DNA of 64,000 nt from an uncultured Bacteroidales bacterium (GTDB taxonomy: Bacteria > Bacteroidota > Bacteroidia > Bacteroidales > Salinivirgaceae). Positions 9,134 through 17,549 of the stretch are shown one piece after another. The stretch covers positions 105,214 through 169,213 of the forward strand of contig CALJOM010000004.1 of assembly GCA_937981765.1 (NCBI GenBank). Direction: 5' to 3'. The translations under genes were made by a program, and so were the position numbers. Below the pieces are notes generated by a model. It was not told where the DNA came from and did no database searches. It saw only the letters and a list, made by a program, of their open reading frames with translations. Each line of letters opens with the position of its first letter. Positions within the stretch are counted from its first letter, which is position 1.

Positions 9134-11131
9134 TTACCTAAGCACTTTACGGGCAAATGCAACAGTGAAATAAGACATCATAAACATTCCTATAAATCCT
9201 TCTATACCAGATAAAACTCGTAAAACTCCATCTGGATAGTAATCGCCATAGCCTATTGTAAAGAACGTAATTATACTATGATAAAATGAACGGCTAACAA
9301 TGCTAAGATATCGAGTGTCTAAGGGATTAAAAAGTGATGAGTAGATATGGGAATCTGTATGTAAATCAATAATTAAATAAAGTATAGAAAAAAATAAATA
9401 AACATAAATCATGCTCAGCAATACACGCAAGGGATTTGTTGCGTAATGTCCCATGCGGTCAAAAATTAATTTTTCAGTAAAATATGATAAGTAAAAAATA
9501 GGTTTAAAATATTTAGGCTTAGAACGGATTTTTTTATTCAAGGATGTTTTGGCGTAATGTCGTTTAAATTCAACGTATGCTAGGTCTTCTTGATCGTAAT
9601 TTCCTATGGCGTTAAAATTTTCTTTTAAAAGCCTAAATTGTTCCGCTTTTATAAAATCGTCGGTTTTTTGGTTTTTTATTAACTTTTTTAAATTCAGTGT
9701 ATTCCAGTCGATGTAAATTTTGCCTAATAATCGAATACCGGCCAAATTAAGATTTTGAACCTTTAAAGTATACTCCGTGGGATTAATGTCTACAATGTCT
9801 TTTATGATAGTGTCGCTTAAATCTAAGTTGGAACAGGCAATTAATCTTAAATCGGTATAGGTATCCAGTTCACAGTCTGAAAATTTTAAACAGTGGAGTT
9901 GGGAACGTTTGAAAGAAATCATACCTTGACCAAAATCAACATTTTCGAAGGAGATGCAAGCATTTTCCGATTCAAGATTTGAAAAGTTGAGAATTCCTTT
10001 GCCAAAACGGCAATTTTTAAACATTACATTGGATGCTCCTAACTTAGCAGCTTCAAAGATTTGATCTCCATCGGCAAATATATTTCTGTAAAAATTAATA
10101 GTTCCTGAATTGAACTCTATGGCTCTTAAATCGAATACACACGAACCAAATTCAGCTCGATCGAACATTAGTTCACCTTTGTCAAATGTTGAAAAATGAA
10201 AATCAATCAGATTTCCGTTGAAGAGGACATTCTTAAAAGAAACTTTTCCGGAATTAAAATTTGAGCCGGTAAATATTTTTTTTTCGTTACTAAATATCGT
10301 ATTGCTGAAATCTTTATTGCCATTTCCAAAATCTATACGAGACATGGAAAAATTACCTAGTTTATGGGTTACGTTTCTAAAAATAAATTCTCCGTTACCA
10401 ACTTCAGATTTATCAAAATTGAAATCGCCGGATTCAATAACACAACGATTAAAGTTTTTACGTCCCTCCTTTATGTGAATTATTTCGAATTGAATAGTAG
10501 TGCATTTAAAGAAGTTTTCCGAGAAATCTACATCACCACTACCAAAATCCAGATTTTTAAATTGCACCAGTTTCCCAGAAAAATTGTTTTGATTGAAGTA
10601 TTTATTACCGTTGGTAAATAGAGAATTTTTAAGTATTAGATCGGTATTAATAAACTGGTTGCATTTGAAATAGATTGTAGAACAAACGAAATTGGAGTTT
10701 TCAATAGTAATGCTTTGACAATTCAACTGATTATAAATAAAATAGAACTCTAGTGAAATAATTATAGTATCTTTAATCTTACCAGCTGTTTCTAAAATCG
10801 ATAGTTTGCTTAAATTTACCTGGGTTGAACTGAAAAGTATGGAATCAGAAATTGAAAATTTAGCAAGCTCAATGAAGTGAGAATCTTCTAGGTTTATTCT
10901 CTTTCTAATAAGATCGATATCAAAATTTTCAATAAAGCAGTTTTCGAAATCTACCCTATTTTTTTCTAAAACCAAATTTATCCAAGTTTCAGTGGAAACA
11001 TAACCCAACAATCGTTTTTGAATAACGGAGTTGTCTTTGTCAAGAAGTAGAAATTCTACGGATTTATCCAAATTCAGTGATGGGGTAAAAAATGGAACAT
11101 GAACCACTCTATAATTGAAATTTAGTCTCAT
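9134..11131 (-). CDS. Beta-helix repeat protein fused to a two-TM potassium channel
   Basis: 665 aa. Residues about 60-470 are made of repeats of roughly 20 residues with regularly spaced Phe and Asn (patterns such as F.N..F..G...F and NLDFGSGDVDFSENFF), suggesting a right-handed beta-solenoid related to pentapeptide-repeat folds. After a basic linker near 500-560 come a first transmembrane helix (about 570-590), a pore region with the canonical K+ selectivity filter TIGYGD (about 625-630) and a second transmembrane helix (about 640-660), ending 41 residues after the filter starts. This is the ion_trans_2 arrangement of KcsA-like channels. There is no signal peptide, so the solenoid is probably cytoplasmic and might sense or scaffold. 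It is a monocistronic gene upstream of two divergent barrel genes. The ligand or gating stimulus is unknown. Confidence 0.82.
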   Translation of the reverse strand: MRLNFNYRVVHVPFFTPSLNLDKSVEFLLLDKDNSVIQKRLLGYVSTETWINLVLEKNRVDFENCFIENFDIDLIRKRINLEDSHFIELAKFSISDSILFSSTQVNLSKLSILETAGKIKDTIIISLEFYFIYNQLNCQSITIENSNFVCSTIYFKCNQFINTDLILKNSLFTNGNKYFNQNNFSGKLVQFKNLDFGSGDVDFSENFFKCTTIQFEIIHIKEGRKNFNRCVIESGDFNFDKSEVGNGEFIFRNVTHKLGNFSMSRIDFGNGNKDFSNTIFSNEKKIFTGSNFNSGKVSFKNVLFNGNLIDFHFSTFDKGELMFDRAEFGSCVFDLRAIEFNSGTINFYRNIFADGDQIFEAAKLGASNVMFKNCRFGKGILNFSNLESENACISFENVDFGQGMISFKRSQLHCLKFSDCELDTYTDLRLIACSNLDLSDTIIKDIVDINPTEYTLKVQNLNLAGIRLLGKIYIDWNTLNLKKLIKNQKTDDFIKAEQFRLLKENFNAIGNYDQEDLAYVEFKRHYAKTSLNKKIRSKPKYFKPIFYLSYFTEKLIFDRMGHYATNPLRVLLSMIYVYLFFSILYLIIDLHTDSHIYSSLFNPLDTRYLSIVSRSFYHSIITFFTIGYGDYYPDGVLRVLSGIEGFIGMFMMSYFTVAFARKVLR

Positions 11132-11248
11132 ATTCTACGTTTTTCCAAGATGGTCTTTTATCAACCTAAAATTAGATCAGAATGAGAATTGTTTTCTTTA
11201 AGCTGTCGTGTAAAACTCAATTATAGGTAAATTTACAACAATTTTGGT

Positions 11249-11866
11249 ATGAAAAAAGTAGTTACAATCATTTTGTTGTTTGGGCTGGTTGCTCAACTTA
11301 ATTCTCAATCTCATTTTGAGGGTGGAATTTCTATTGGTGCAGTTAGCACTCAAGTTGACGGCGATAGCTATTCAGGATATAATAAATCGGGTATCAAGGC
11401 TGGCTTTTGGGTGGCTAAACCGCTAAATCCCAAAGTTTATCTAAGCTTTGAAATGAATTATTTTCCGAAAGGTTCCAAAAGTTCCATTGTTTTAACACCT
11501 GAGGATACGGATTTCTATCTCTTGGTGTTGCATTACATTGAGATGCCAGTTTCTATGCTGTATAATTACGATAAATATTTTTTCGAAGTAGGTGTTGCTG
11601 TAAATTACTTGTTTTCAGACAAACAGGAGGGAATATATCTTCAAAACCAACACTATTCAAATAAAACAGGTTTTAATATGTTTGATTACACTTCGTTTGC
11701 AGGAATTGGAAAAATTCTTAATGAGCGCTGGCGTATCTCAGCAAGGATCTGCTATTCGATGTGGGATGCTGCAAAAGAGTATGTGCCACCAAGTGAAAGA
11801 TTATATAAAAGACAATATAACAACACGTTATCTGTATCCTTATTTTGGCGGTTAACCTTTTTATGA
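11249..11866 (+). CDS. PorT-like outer-membrane beta-barrel protein
   Basis: 205 aa with a signal peptide (MKKVVTIILLFGLVAQLNSQ) and an alternating hydrophobic/polar strand pattern, including GGISIGAVSTQVDGDSYSGY at the mature N-terminus and an aromatic C-terminal strand ending RLTFL. This is the profile of small 8-strand barrels of the PorT/OMP_b-brl_2 type in Bacteroidota. No substrate is known. A near-match -7 box TAAATTTA lies at 11228-11235. It precedes another barrel gene with similar opening sequence (GIRGGVSSTQVKLSD), hinting at an old duplication. Confidence 0.7.
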   Translation: MKKVVTIILLFGLVAQLNSQSHFEGGISIGAVSTQVDGDSYSGYNKSGIKAGFWVAKPLNPKVYLSFEMNYFPKGSKSSIVLTPEDTDFYLLVLHYIEMPVSMLYNYDKYFFEVGVAVNYLFSDKQEGIYLQNQHYSNKTGFNMFDYTSFAGIGKILNERWRISARICYSMWDAAKEYVPPSERLYKRQYNNTLSVSLFWRLTFL

Positions 11867-11974
11867 GTAAAATAACAGCATTTTAACAAATGCGCTGAAC
11901 CAACTTTATAAAAATATTGTAATTTCGTAAGCAGGTAATTAAGTTATTTTGTAAAATATCTAATTAGTAAAACT

Positions 11975-12643
11975 ATGAAAAGAGTAGCGTTTACGTTTGT
12001 AATTATTGCCCTTATTAGCAGTGTTCACGGTCAATTGCTAAAATTTGGCATACGGGGAGGAGTAAGTTCTACCCAAGTTAAATTGTCGGATGCGGTTAAC
12101 ATTGTTTCAACTGCCAACGACACCATTATGCTTAGATTTGCATCAAATACGCCCATGGGGTTCCACTTTGGTGGTTTTATGCAAATTGGTATAGCCGGAA
12201 TTTTCATTCAACCGGAGGTTTTGTTTGCCACAACCGGTGGTGAAGTTACTATCCGGGATGCTGTGACTCAGATTGAGAGATCTGCAAAACAAAGGGATTT
12301 ACGTATCGATGTGCCTGTTTTAGTTGGAATGAAATTAGGTCCTGCTAGATTAGGTACTGGGCCGGTTGCCTCTTTTAATCTTTTAACTAAAGATGAAGTA
12401 GCCGATATGGTTAGTGAACTTTCGGGTACCGGAACTTCTACAACAGCGGAAACAATTTTTAAGAAAGCTGTTTGGGGATGGCAAATTGGTGCCGGAGTAA
12501 ATATTTTTGGTAAGATAGCTTTAGATGCAAAATATGAGTTTGGATTAAGCAAACTCGGCGATGGATTAAATATCGGTGGCCAGCGTTATAATTTCAGTAA
12601 AAGAGCTAATCAGGCAATATTTTCTGTTGGATATATGTTTTAA
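11975..12643 (+). CDS. PorT-like outer-membrane beta-barrel protein
   Basis: 222 aa with signal peptide (MKRVAFTFVIIALISSVHGQ), glycine-rich amphipathic strands such as GFHFGGFMQIGIAGIFIQPE, and a terminal strand ending in Phe (FSVGYMF), all typical of outer-membrane barrels with a C-terminal insertion signal. Segment LRIDVPVLVGMKLGPARLGTG resembles the conserved central region of PorT-family proteins. A strong terminator follows at 12661-12692, so transcription stops before ruvB. Function is not determined. Confidence 0.72.
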   Translation: MKRVAFTFVIIALISSVHGQLLKFGIRGGVSSTQVKLSDAVNIVSTANDTIMLRFASNTPMGFHFGGFMQIGIAGIFIQPEVLFATTGGEVTIRDAVTQIERSAKQRDLRIDVPVLVGMKLGPARLGTGPVASFNLLTKDEVADMVSELSGTGTSTTAETIFKKAVWGWQIGAGVNIFGKIALDAKYEFGLSKLGDGLNIGGQRYNFSKRANQAIFSVGYMF

Positions 12644-12660
12644 AAATGCACTGTTTTTTA

Positions 12661-12692
12661 AAAATCCCGCAATAATTGCGGGATTTTTTTTT
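12661..12692 (+). terminator. Rho-independent terminator after the barrel gene
   Basis: Perfect stem AATCCCGCAA / TTGCGGGATT with a TAA loop, followed by a run of eight T. It lies 18 bases after the stop of the gene ending at 12643. Confidence 0.9.
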
Positions 12693-12764
12693 GCGAATAA
12701 TTTATAGTCCAACAGGGGTAAACGTATAAGAATGTTTCCATGAGCTTACTTAAATAAAAATCAG

Positions 12765-12772
12765 TAACTTTG
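12765..12772 (+). promoter_or_regulatory. -7 promoter box for ruvB
   Basis: TAACTTTG matches the Bacteroidota -7 consensus TAnnTTTG exactly and lies 19 bases upstream of the ruvB ATG. No clear -33 element was identified. Confidence 0.6.
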
Positions 12773-12791
12773 CATATTCAACACTGCCGTC

Positions 12792-13817
12792 ATGCCGGAA
12801 CCCTTTAACATACGAAACCCAAGGCAAACATCACAGGATATTGAAATCGACCAAAAGCTAAGGCCGTTATTGTTCGAGGATTTTAAAGGCCAAACCCACG
12901 TTTTGGAGAACCTGAAGGTGTTTGTTTCGGCTGCTCGGATGCGCGGCGAAGCGTTAGATCATGTGTTGTTGCACGGTCCCCCCGGCCTTGGTAAAACAAC
13001 TTTATCGAATATCATTGCCAACGAACTGGGAGTTTCTCTAAAGATTACCTCGGGTCCTGTACTCGAAAAACCCGGTGACTTGGCGGGAATTTTAACTTCA
13101 TTACAGGCTAACGATATACTTTTTATAGACGAAATTCACCGCCTAAACGCTGTGGTAGAGGAATATCTCTACTCTGCCATGGAGGATTTCAGAATTGATA
13201 TAGTTATTGACAAAGGTCCTGCAGCCCGTACCGTCCAACTTGGTTTAAATCCGTTTACACTTATAGGAGCCACTACGCGTAGTGGGCTTCTTACAGCCCC
13301 GTTACGTGCTCGTTTTGGGATAAACTGTCATTTAGAATATTATGACAACGATGTTATTGCCGGAATAATTAAACGCTCGGCTAAAATATTGAACGTTCCC
13401 ATTGAGGATAATGCTGCAGAGGAAATAGCCCTGCGAAGTAGGGGAACCCCGAGAATTGCTAATGCCCTACTGCGTAGGGTTCGCGATTTTGCCCAGGTTA
13501 AAGGAAGCGGTGTTATCGATAAAGAAATTGCAACTTACGCATTGGAAGCCTTGAATATTGACCGATTCGGGTTAGATGAAATGGACAATAAAATTTTGAC
13601 CACAATTATTGATAAATTTAACGGGGGTCCAGTTGGGCTAACAACTATTGCAACTGCTTTAAGCGAAGATCCCGGAACTCTTGAAGAGGTTTACGAACCC
13701 TTTCTTATTAAAGAGGGTTTTCTGAAACGAACACCACGAGGCAGAGAAGCTACTCCCTTGGCATACAAACATTTGGGTAGAAATTTTGGTTATCGGCAAA
13801 ATTCTTTGTTTGATTGA
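12792..13817 (+). CDS. ruvB: Holliday junction branch-migration helicase RuvB
   Basis: 341 aa, full length. It has an AAA+ ATPase with Walker [11 protein letters not shown] (about 58-67), Walker [11 protein letters not shown] (about 107-116), sensor 1 region [11 protein letters not shown] and arginine finger region PLRARFG, then the C-terminal winged helix (RTPRGREAT and a YRQNSLF tail). RuvB drives branch migration at Holliday junctions together with RuvA. Its own -7 box precedes it. Its TGA overlaps the TTG start of queG, so the two are translationally coupled. Confidence 0.98.
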   Translation: MPEPFNIRNPRQTSQDIEIDQKLRPLLFEDFKGQTHVLENLKVFVSAARMRGEALDHVLLHGPPGLGKTTLSNIIANELGVSLKITSGPVLEKPGDLAGILTSLQANDILFIDEIHRLNAVVEEYLYSAMEDFRIDIVIDKGPAARTVQLGLNPFTLIGATTRSGLLTAPLRARFGINCHLEYYDNDVIAGIIKRSAKILNVPIEDNAAEEIALRSRGTPRIANALLRRVRDFAQVKGSGVIDKEIATYALEALNIDRFGLDEMDNKILTTIIDKFNGGPVGLTTIATALSEDPGTLEEVYEPFLIKEGFLKRTPRGREATPLAYKHLGRNFGYRQNSLFD

Positions 13818-14743
13818 TAACTGACAATAACATTTTTACACAGGTAATTAAAGCCAAAGCCTTAGAGTTAGGTTTTGATGATTGCGGTGTTGCTTGTGTA
13901 GAGTATTATCCGGAATTGGAAAACCATTTTCGGTGGTGGCTGGAACAAGGCTATGCCGGCCAGATGGAATATATGTCGCAGACAGCAAACTTTCGAGCCA
14001 ATGTAAAAAGTTATTTTCCCGAAGCAAGGTCGGTAATAGTTTTGGTAGCTTCATATCTTGTGGAAGATACTCCGGTAGAGTCGAGGTACAAGGTGGCTAA
14101 ATTTGCTAAGGTATCCGATTACCATTATGTTTTAAAGAGTAAACTTCAAGAACTTATTGGCTTTCTGGAGATTAAGTCTCCCGGCAGCAAAAACATCTAC
14201 AGTGTTGATGCTCAGCCTGTTGCTGAACGTTTTTGGGCAGTAAAGGCTGGATTAGGTTTTCTGGGTCTGAACAGCATGTTTATTCACCCAAAATTTGGCT
14301 CGCATGTGTTTTTGTGCACTGTAATTACTAGCATTGAACTCACACACGACGAGCTAAACACGGAAAGTTGTTACAGCTGTGGCAAGTGTATTGAATCGTG
14401 TCCAAACAATGCAATAGTAAAACCATTTTTTGTTGATGCTCGTAAGTGTATTTCCTACTTAACAATTGAGTATCGTGGTGATTTTGATGAGACCAATCCG
14501 GTGGTTTTGAATTCATACCTATTTGGTTGCGATATTTGTAATGATGTTTGCCCGCATAATGCAGATGTAAGAAAATCTAACAATAAGTTGTTTCATTTGA
14601 AGAAACACGTTACCTATAGCGAAGAAGAGTGGGAACAAATGGGTTCGGCACAATTTAAACGAGAATTATCGAGCACACCATTACGAAGAGCCGGACTTCG
14701 TCTATTAAGGAGAAACATTCGTAAAATTAAACGAGAAAAATAA
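13814..14743 (+). CDS. queG: Epoxyqueuosine reductase
   Basis: 309 aa. It catalyses the final step of queuosine synthesis on tRNA, reducing epoxyqueuosine with cobalamin and two [4Fe-4S] clusters. Two ferredoxin-like cysteine motifs are visible: [12 protein letters not shown] near 190-201 and [10 protein letters not shown] near 237-246. Upstream lies the conserved [17 protein letters not shown] region. The best start is TTG at 13814, overlapping the ruvB stop; no ATG is available before the conserved region. queA, another queuosine-pathway gene, is at 44152-45201. Cobalamin use fits the presence of metH in this window. Confidence 0.95.
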   Translation: MITDNNIFTQVIKAKALELGFDDCGVACVEYYPELENHFRWWLEQGYAGQMEYMSQTANFRANVKSYFPEARSVIVLVASYLVEDTPVESRYKVAKFAKVSDYHYVLKSKLQELIGFLEIKSPGSKNIYSVDAQPVAERFWAVKAGLGFLGLNSMFIHPKFGSHVFLCTVITSIELTHDELNTESCYSCGKCIESCPNNAIVKPFFVDARKCISYLTIEYRGDFDETNPVVLNSYLFGCDICNDVCPHNADVRKSNNKLFHLKKHVTYSEEEWEQMGSAQFKRELSSTPLRRAGLRLLRRNIRKIKREK

Positions 14744-14748
14744 AATTG

Positions 14749-15786
14749 TTATAGTCTCTCCAATTTTTGGCAATGGTTATCGATAAGGTGGTCGTTGTCA
14801 AGGGGTATATTTCCCCAGTTTTTTTGTATGGTCTGAAATATTTCTTCTATTTCTTCAACCGATAATGTAGTCACCAATTTTAGCCGTGTTTCTTTGAAAT
14901 TAGGCAGGCCTTTAAAATAGTTTCCAAAGTGTTGGCGCATTTCAAGTATTCCGTATTTTTCGCCTTTAAATTCGATGCTTTTATTTAAATGCATGCGGGC
15001 AATTTCAACTCTTTCGGTAACTGTAAGCGGAGGAAAAAGGGTACCGGTGTTCAGGAAATGGCGAATTTCTTTGAAAATCCATGGTTTACCAATAGTTGCC
15101 CGACCAATCATAACTCCATCAACTCGATAGTGGTCAAAGGCACGAGCGGCGTCGTGAGGGGTTTTAATGTCGCCGTTTCCAACAATGGGAATGGTAATTT
15201 TTGGGTTGGCTTTTAATGCGCCAATAGGTTCCCAGTTGGCTACACCCCGGTAAAATTGCGAACGAGTACGGCCGTGAACGGTTAGCATAGAAATCCCAAC
15301 ATCCTGGAGGCGCAGAGCAAGGTCATGGATAATAATCGAGCTATCGTCCCAACCGAGGCGGGTTTTCACGGTTACTGGTAGGGAAACATTTTTCGCCACT
15401 GCTTCTGAGATGGCAACCAGTAGCTCTGGGTTTTGAAGCATTCCTGCCCCAGCTCCTTTGGTGGCTATTTTTTTTACTGGGCAACCGAAATTCAGGTCGA
15501 TAAAATCGGGTTCAAAGGTTTCTACAATTTTAGCGGCTTCTACCATGGTATGGAGATTGTTGCCAAAAATTTGAATGGCAACCGGCCGTTCATAGTCGAA
15601 AATTCGCGTCTTCCGCAGAGTTTTCTCACTTTCGCGGATTATTGCTTCGGAGGAAACAAATTCGGTGTACATTACATCAGCCCCGAAATGCTTACACATG
15701 TACCGGAAGGTTAAGTCGGTAACATCCTCCATGGGCGCCAGAAACAGAGGTTTATCCGGTAGTTGAATACGGTTAAGGGCTATCAT
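14749..15786 (-). CDS. dusB: tRNA-dihydrouridine synthase (DusB type)
   Basis: 345 aa from the ATG at 15786; a longer frame exists, but the conserved start IALNRIQLPDKPLFLAPM and a -7 box just upstream fix this choice. It is a flavin TIM barrel that reduces uridines in the tRNA D-arm. Visible features are LAPMEDVTDLTFR (FMN binding), DLNFGCPVKKIATKGAGAGM (catalytic Cys and nearby Lys), VTVKTRLGW, TVHGRTRSQFY and NGDI with IGRATIGKPW. It is convergent with queG, 5 bases apart. Both genes modify tRNA, but they are on opposite strands. Confidence 0.95.
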   Translation of the reverse strand: MIALNRIQLPDKPLFLAPMEDVTDLTFRYMCKHFGADVMYTEFVSSEAIIRESEKTLRKTRIFDYERPVAIQIFGNNLHTMVEAAKIVETFEPDFIDLNFGCPVKKIATKGAGAGMLQNPELLVAISEAVAKNVSLPVTVKTRLGWDDSSIIIHDLALRLQDVGISMLTVHGRTRSQFYRGVANWEPIGALKANPKITIPIVGNGDIKTPHDAARAFDHYRVDGVMIGRATIGKPWIFKEIRHFLNTGTLFPPLTVTERVEIARMHLNKSIEFKGEKYGILEMRQHFGNYFKGLPNFKETRLKLVTTLSVEEIEEIFQTIQKNWGNIPLDNDHLIDNHCQKLERL

Positions 15787-15801
15787 GGTAAAAAATTTGT
15801 G

Positions 15802-15809
15802 CAAAGGTA
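15802..15809 (-). promoter_or_regulatory. -7 promoter box for dusB
   Basis: On the minus strand TACCTTTG, an exact TAnnTTTG match, lies 15 bases upstream of the dusB ATG. It supports the shorter start. Confidence 0.6.
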
Positions 15810-15855
15810 GTAAATTCCAACTAGCTTCAATTATCGATATTTTTGGGAAAAAAGG

Positions 15856-15863
15856 TATTTTTG
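15856..15863 (+). promoter_or_regulatory. -7 promoter box for the CPBP-family gene
   Basis: TATTTTTG, an exact TAnnTTTG match, 15 bases upstream of the ATG at 15879. A second exact match lies at 15838-15845. Either supports the ATG rather than the earlier TTG. Confidence 0.5.
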
Positions 15864-15878
15864 TCCAAAATAGCGAAT

Positions 15879-16739
15879 ATGTGCCATAGAGATCAAGAGA
15901 TCCATTCTTCGCTGGCGTTGATGGGTTGGTTGTTAGTTTTGTTTTTTTTGGCGGCAATTGTGGCCTCGGGAGTTGCAATGCTTATCTCGTGGATAGGAGT
16001 GCCGAATCCATGGGATAATTACCTAAGATTGGCATCTCAAACAGTTTTGATTTTTGGGATACCCTCGTTGGTTTTAGGAACTATCTATGGTTATAACGAA
16101 ATCATTAGGGCACCCAAAATTGATACTACATTTTGGAAAATGCTTCTGTGGATTTTAGTTGCATGGTTGTTAAGCCTATTTCCTGTTCAAACGTTGTGGG
16201 AAATTAACCGAAGCGTTTCTTTTCCGGACAGTTTAGCTGGTATTGAAAGCACTTTACGAAGAGTACAGGAGGAAAACGAGCAATTTGTGCTGAATTTGAT
16301 TTGTAACAGCCACTTAGGCCATTTATGGATACTAATTATTGTGGTTGCCCTGTTGCCGGCTGTGTTTGAAGAGTGGTTTTTTAGGGGCTGTCTACAGGTA
16401 TTCCTAACTAAGAAATTTGAAAAAAAGTGGACAGCCATTGTTATTACGGCGGGGGTATTTTCGGTTTTTCATGGTGAGTTTTTTTCGCTAATGCCCAGAA
16501 TTTTTTTGGGTTTGGTTTTAGGATATCTATATTTTTATACCCAAAACCTCTTGTATCCTATAATAATGCATTTTGTGAATAACCTGGCAAGTATTGTAAT
16601 ACTTAAAGCCACAAAGCCGGAAAATATTGAAGAACTTTTTAAAGTTTCAGATATAGGTTTTTGGATGATTTTATCGATAGTTGGATTAGGAATTATGTTG
16701 GCTGTTTTTAAAAGAATAAAGGCTTTATGTTCTGAATAA
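15879..16739 (+). CDS. CPBP-family intramembrane metalloprotease
   Basis: 286 aa from the ATG at 15879; an in-frame TTG at 15843 would lengthen it but overlaps the promoter boxes. It has about seven to eight transmembrane segments. The CPBP (Abi/CAAX-processing-like) motifs are in order: FEEWFFRG (the EExxxR motif), FSVFHGEFFSLMPRIFLG (His motif) and IMHFVNN (third conserved His/Asn). These residues are thought to bind the catalytic metal, so it is probably active. Substrates in Bacteroidota are unknown. It converges with the unknown gene ending at 16743. Confidence 0.88.
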   Translation: MCHRDQEIHSSLALMGWLLVLFFLAAIVASGVAMLISWIGVPNPWDNYLRLASQTVLIFGIPSLVLGTIYGYNEIIRAPKIDTTFWKMLLWILVAWLLSLFPVQTLWEINRSVSFPDSLAGIESTLRRVQEENEQFVLNLICNSHLGHLWILIIVVALLPAVFEEWFFRGCLQVFLTKKFEKKWTAIVITAGVFSVFHGEFFSLMPRIFLGLVLGYLYFYTQNLLYPIIMHFVNNLASIVILKATKPENIEELFKVSDIGFWMILSIVGLGIMLAVFKRIKALCSE

Positions 16740-16742
16740 CTG

Positions 16743-17459
16743 CTATTCGGCTTCTTTGGTGGCGAGCTTTTCTTTTTCTTCTTTACGATAAACATATACA
16801 ACTCCATACGTTGCGGCATTCTCGCGCATCTGCTCGGGCGAAAGGTTGGAGAAATAGGATTCTATCTGATTCCAAAGCTCGATAATAAGAGCATCTGCCT
16901 CTTTACGCATTTCGGCAACTTTTTCTGTAGCTCTTTTTGAAATTTCTTGTAAATTTTTTTGATTTCTGTAGACTCGTATATAATCTTCGTATTTTACTTT
17001 CACCAAGGCAGCCGTAGGATTTGTTATAGGACTGGCCCCGGTAGCTAATCGTTCTGCTTCGCCTTTAATAATTCGTTCGCCCCATGCGAGAATGTCGTTT
17101 TCGGAATTTAAAGCCGGCACGGTTTTATTGTTTACCCCTAGGCCATAGAATTTTCGAATTTCAGGTTTTAACTCCCCGCGGGCGATGGCAAGATTCATTA
17201 CCTGAATAAAATGAGATATGTAGAGTTTGGCTTTTCTTAAACTTTCGGCATAGGCCTTACTGTTTTGGTTTTGGCGTCGAAAAGTTTCTCTCTGGTGGTC
17301 AACGGTTTGTTTAAACAAGGGTAGAAAAGCTCGAACTTTGAGCAGCATGCTTTGGCTAACGGCCAGTTTATTGACCGGAAAGTGATTCGACTGTTTCAAA
17401 ACTTCGTTTAGTGCACGAATACGGGCCATGTCTGTATTGGGCAACCTACGATAGGGCAT
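16743..17459 (-). CDS. Conserved hypothetical protein
   Basis: 238 aa from the ATG at 17459 (MPYRRLPNTDMARIRAL). It is soluble, mostly helical and rich in charged residues, with no signal peptide or membrane segment. The N-terminal third is basic (PVNKLAVSQSMLLKVRAFLP), the middle contains LGERI-like and NPTAALVKVKYEDYI segments, and the C-terminus is a likely coiled coil followed by a KEEKEKLATKEAE tail. I do not recognise a named family; similar proteins seem to be frequent hypothetical genes in Bacteroidales. It stands alone between convergent and codirectional genes. No function is proposed. Confidence 0.75.
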   Translation of the reverse strand: MPYRRLPNTDMARIRALNEVLKQSNHFPVNKLAVSQSMLLKVRAFLPLFKQTVDHQRETFRRQNQNSKAYAESLRKAKLYISHFIQVMNLAIARGELKPEIRKFYGLGVNNKTVPALNSENDILAWGERIIKGEAERLATGASPITNPTAALVKVKYEDYIRVYRNQKNLQEISKRATEKVAEMRKEADALIIELWNQIESYFSNLSPEQMRENAATYGVVYVYRKEEKEKLATKEAE

Positions 17460-17549
17460 AGTAAATAAATTTTGCTGCGAATATACACATTTTTTCAAAC
17501 AATACAACACCTTCGCAAACTTATTTTGTTAAAATTAAGTGGTTTAGAG

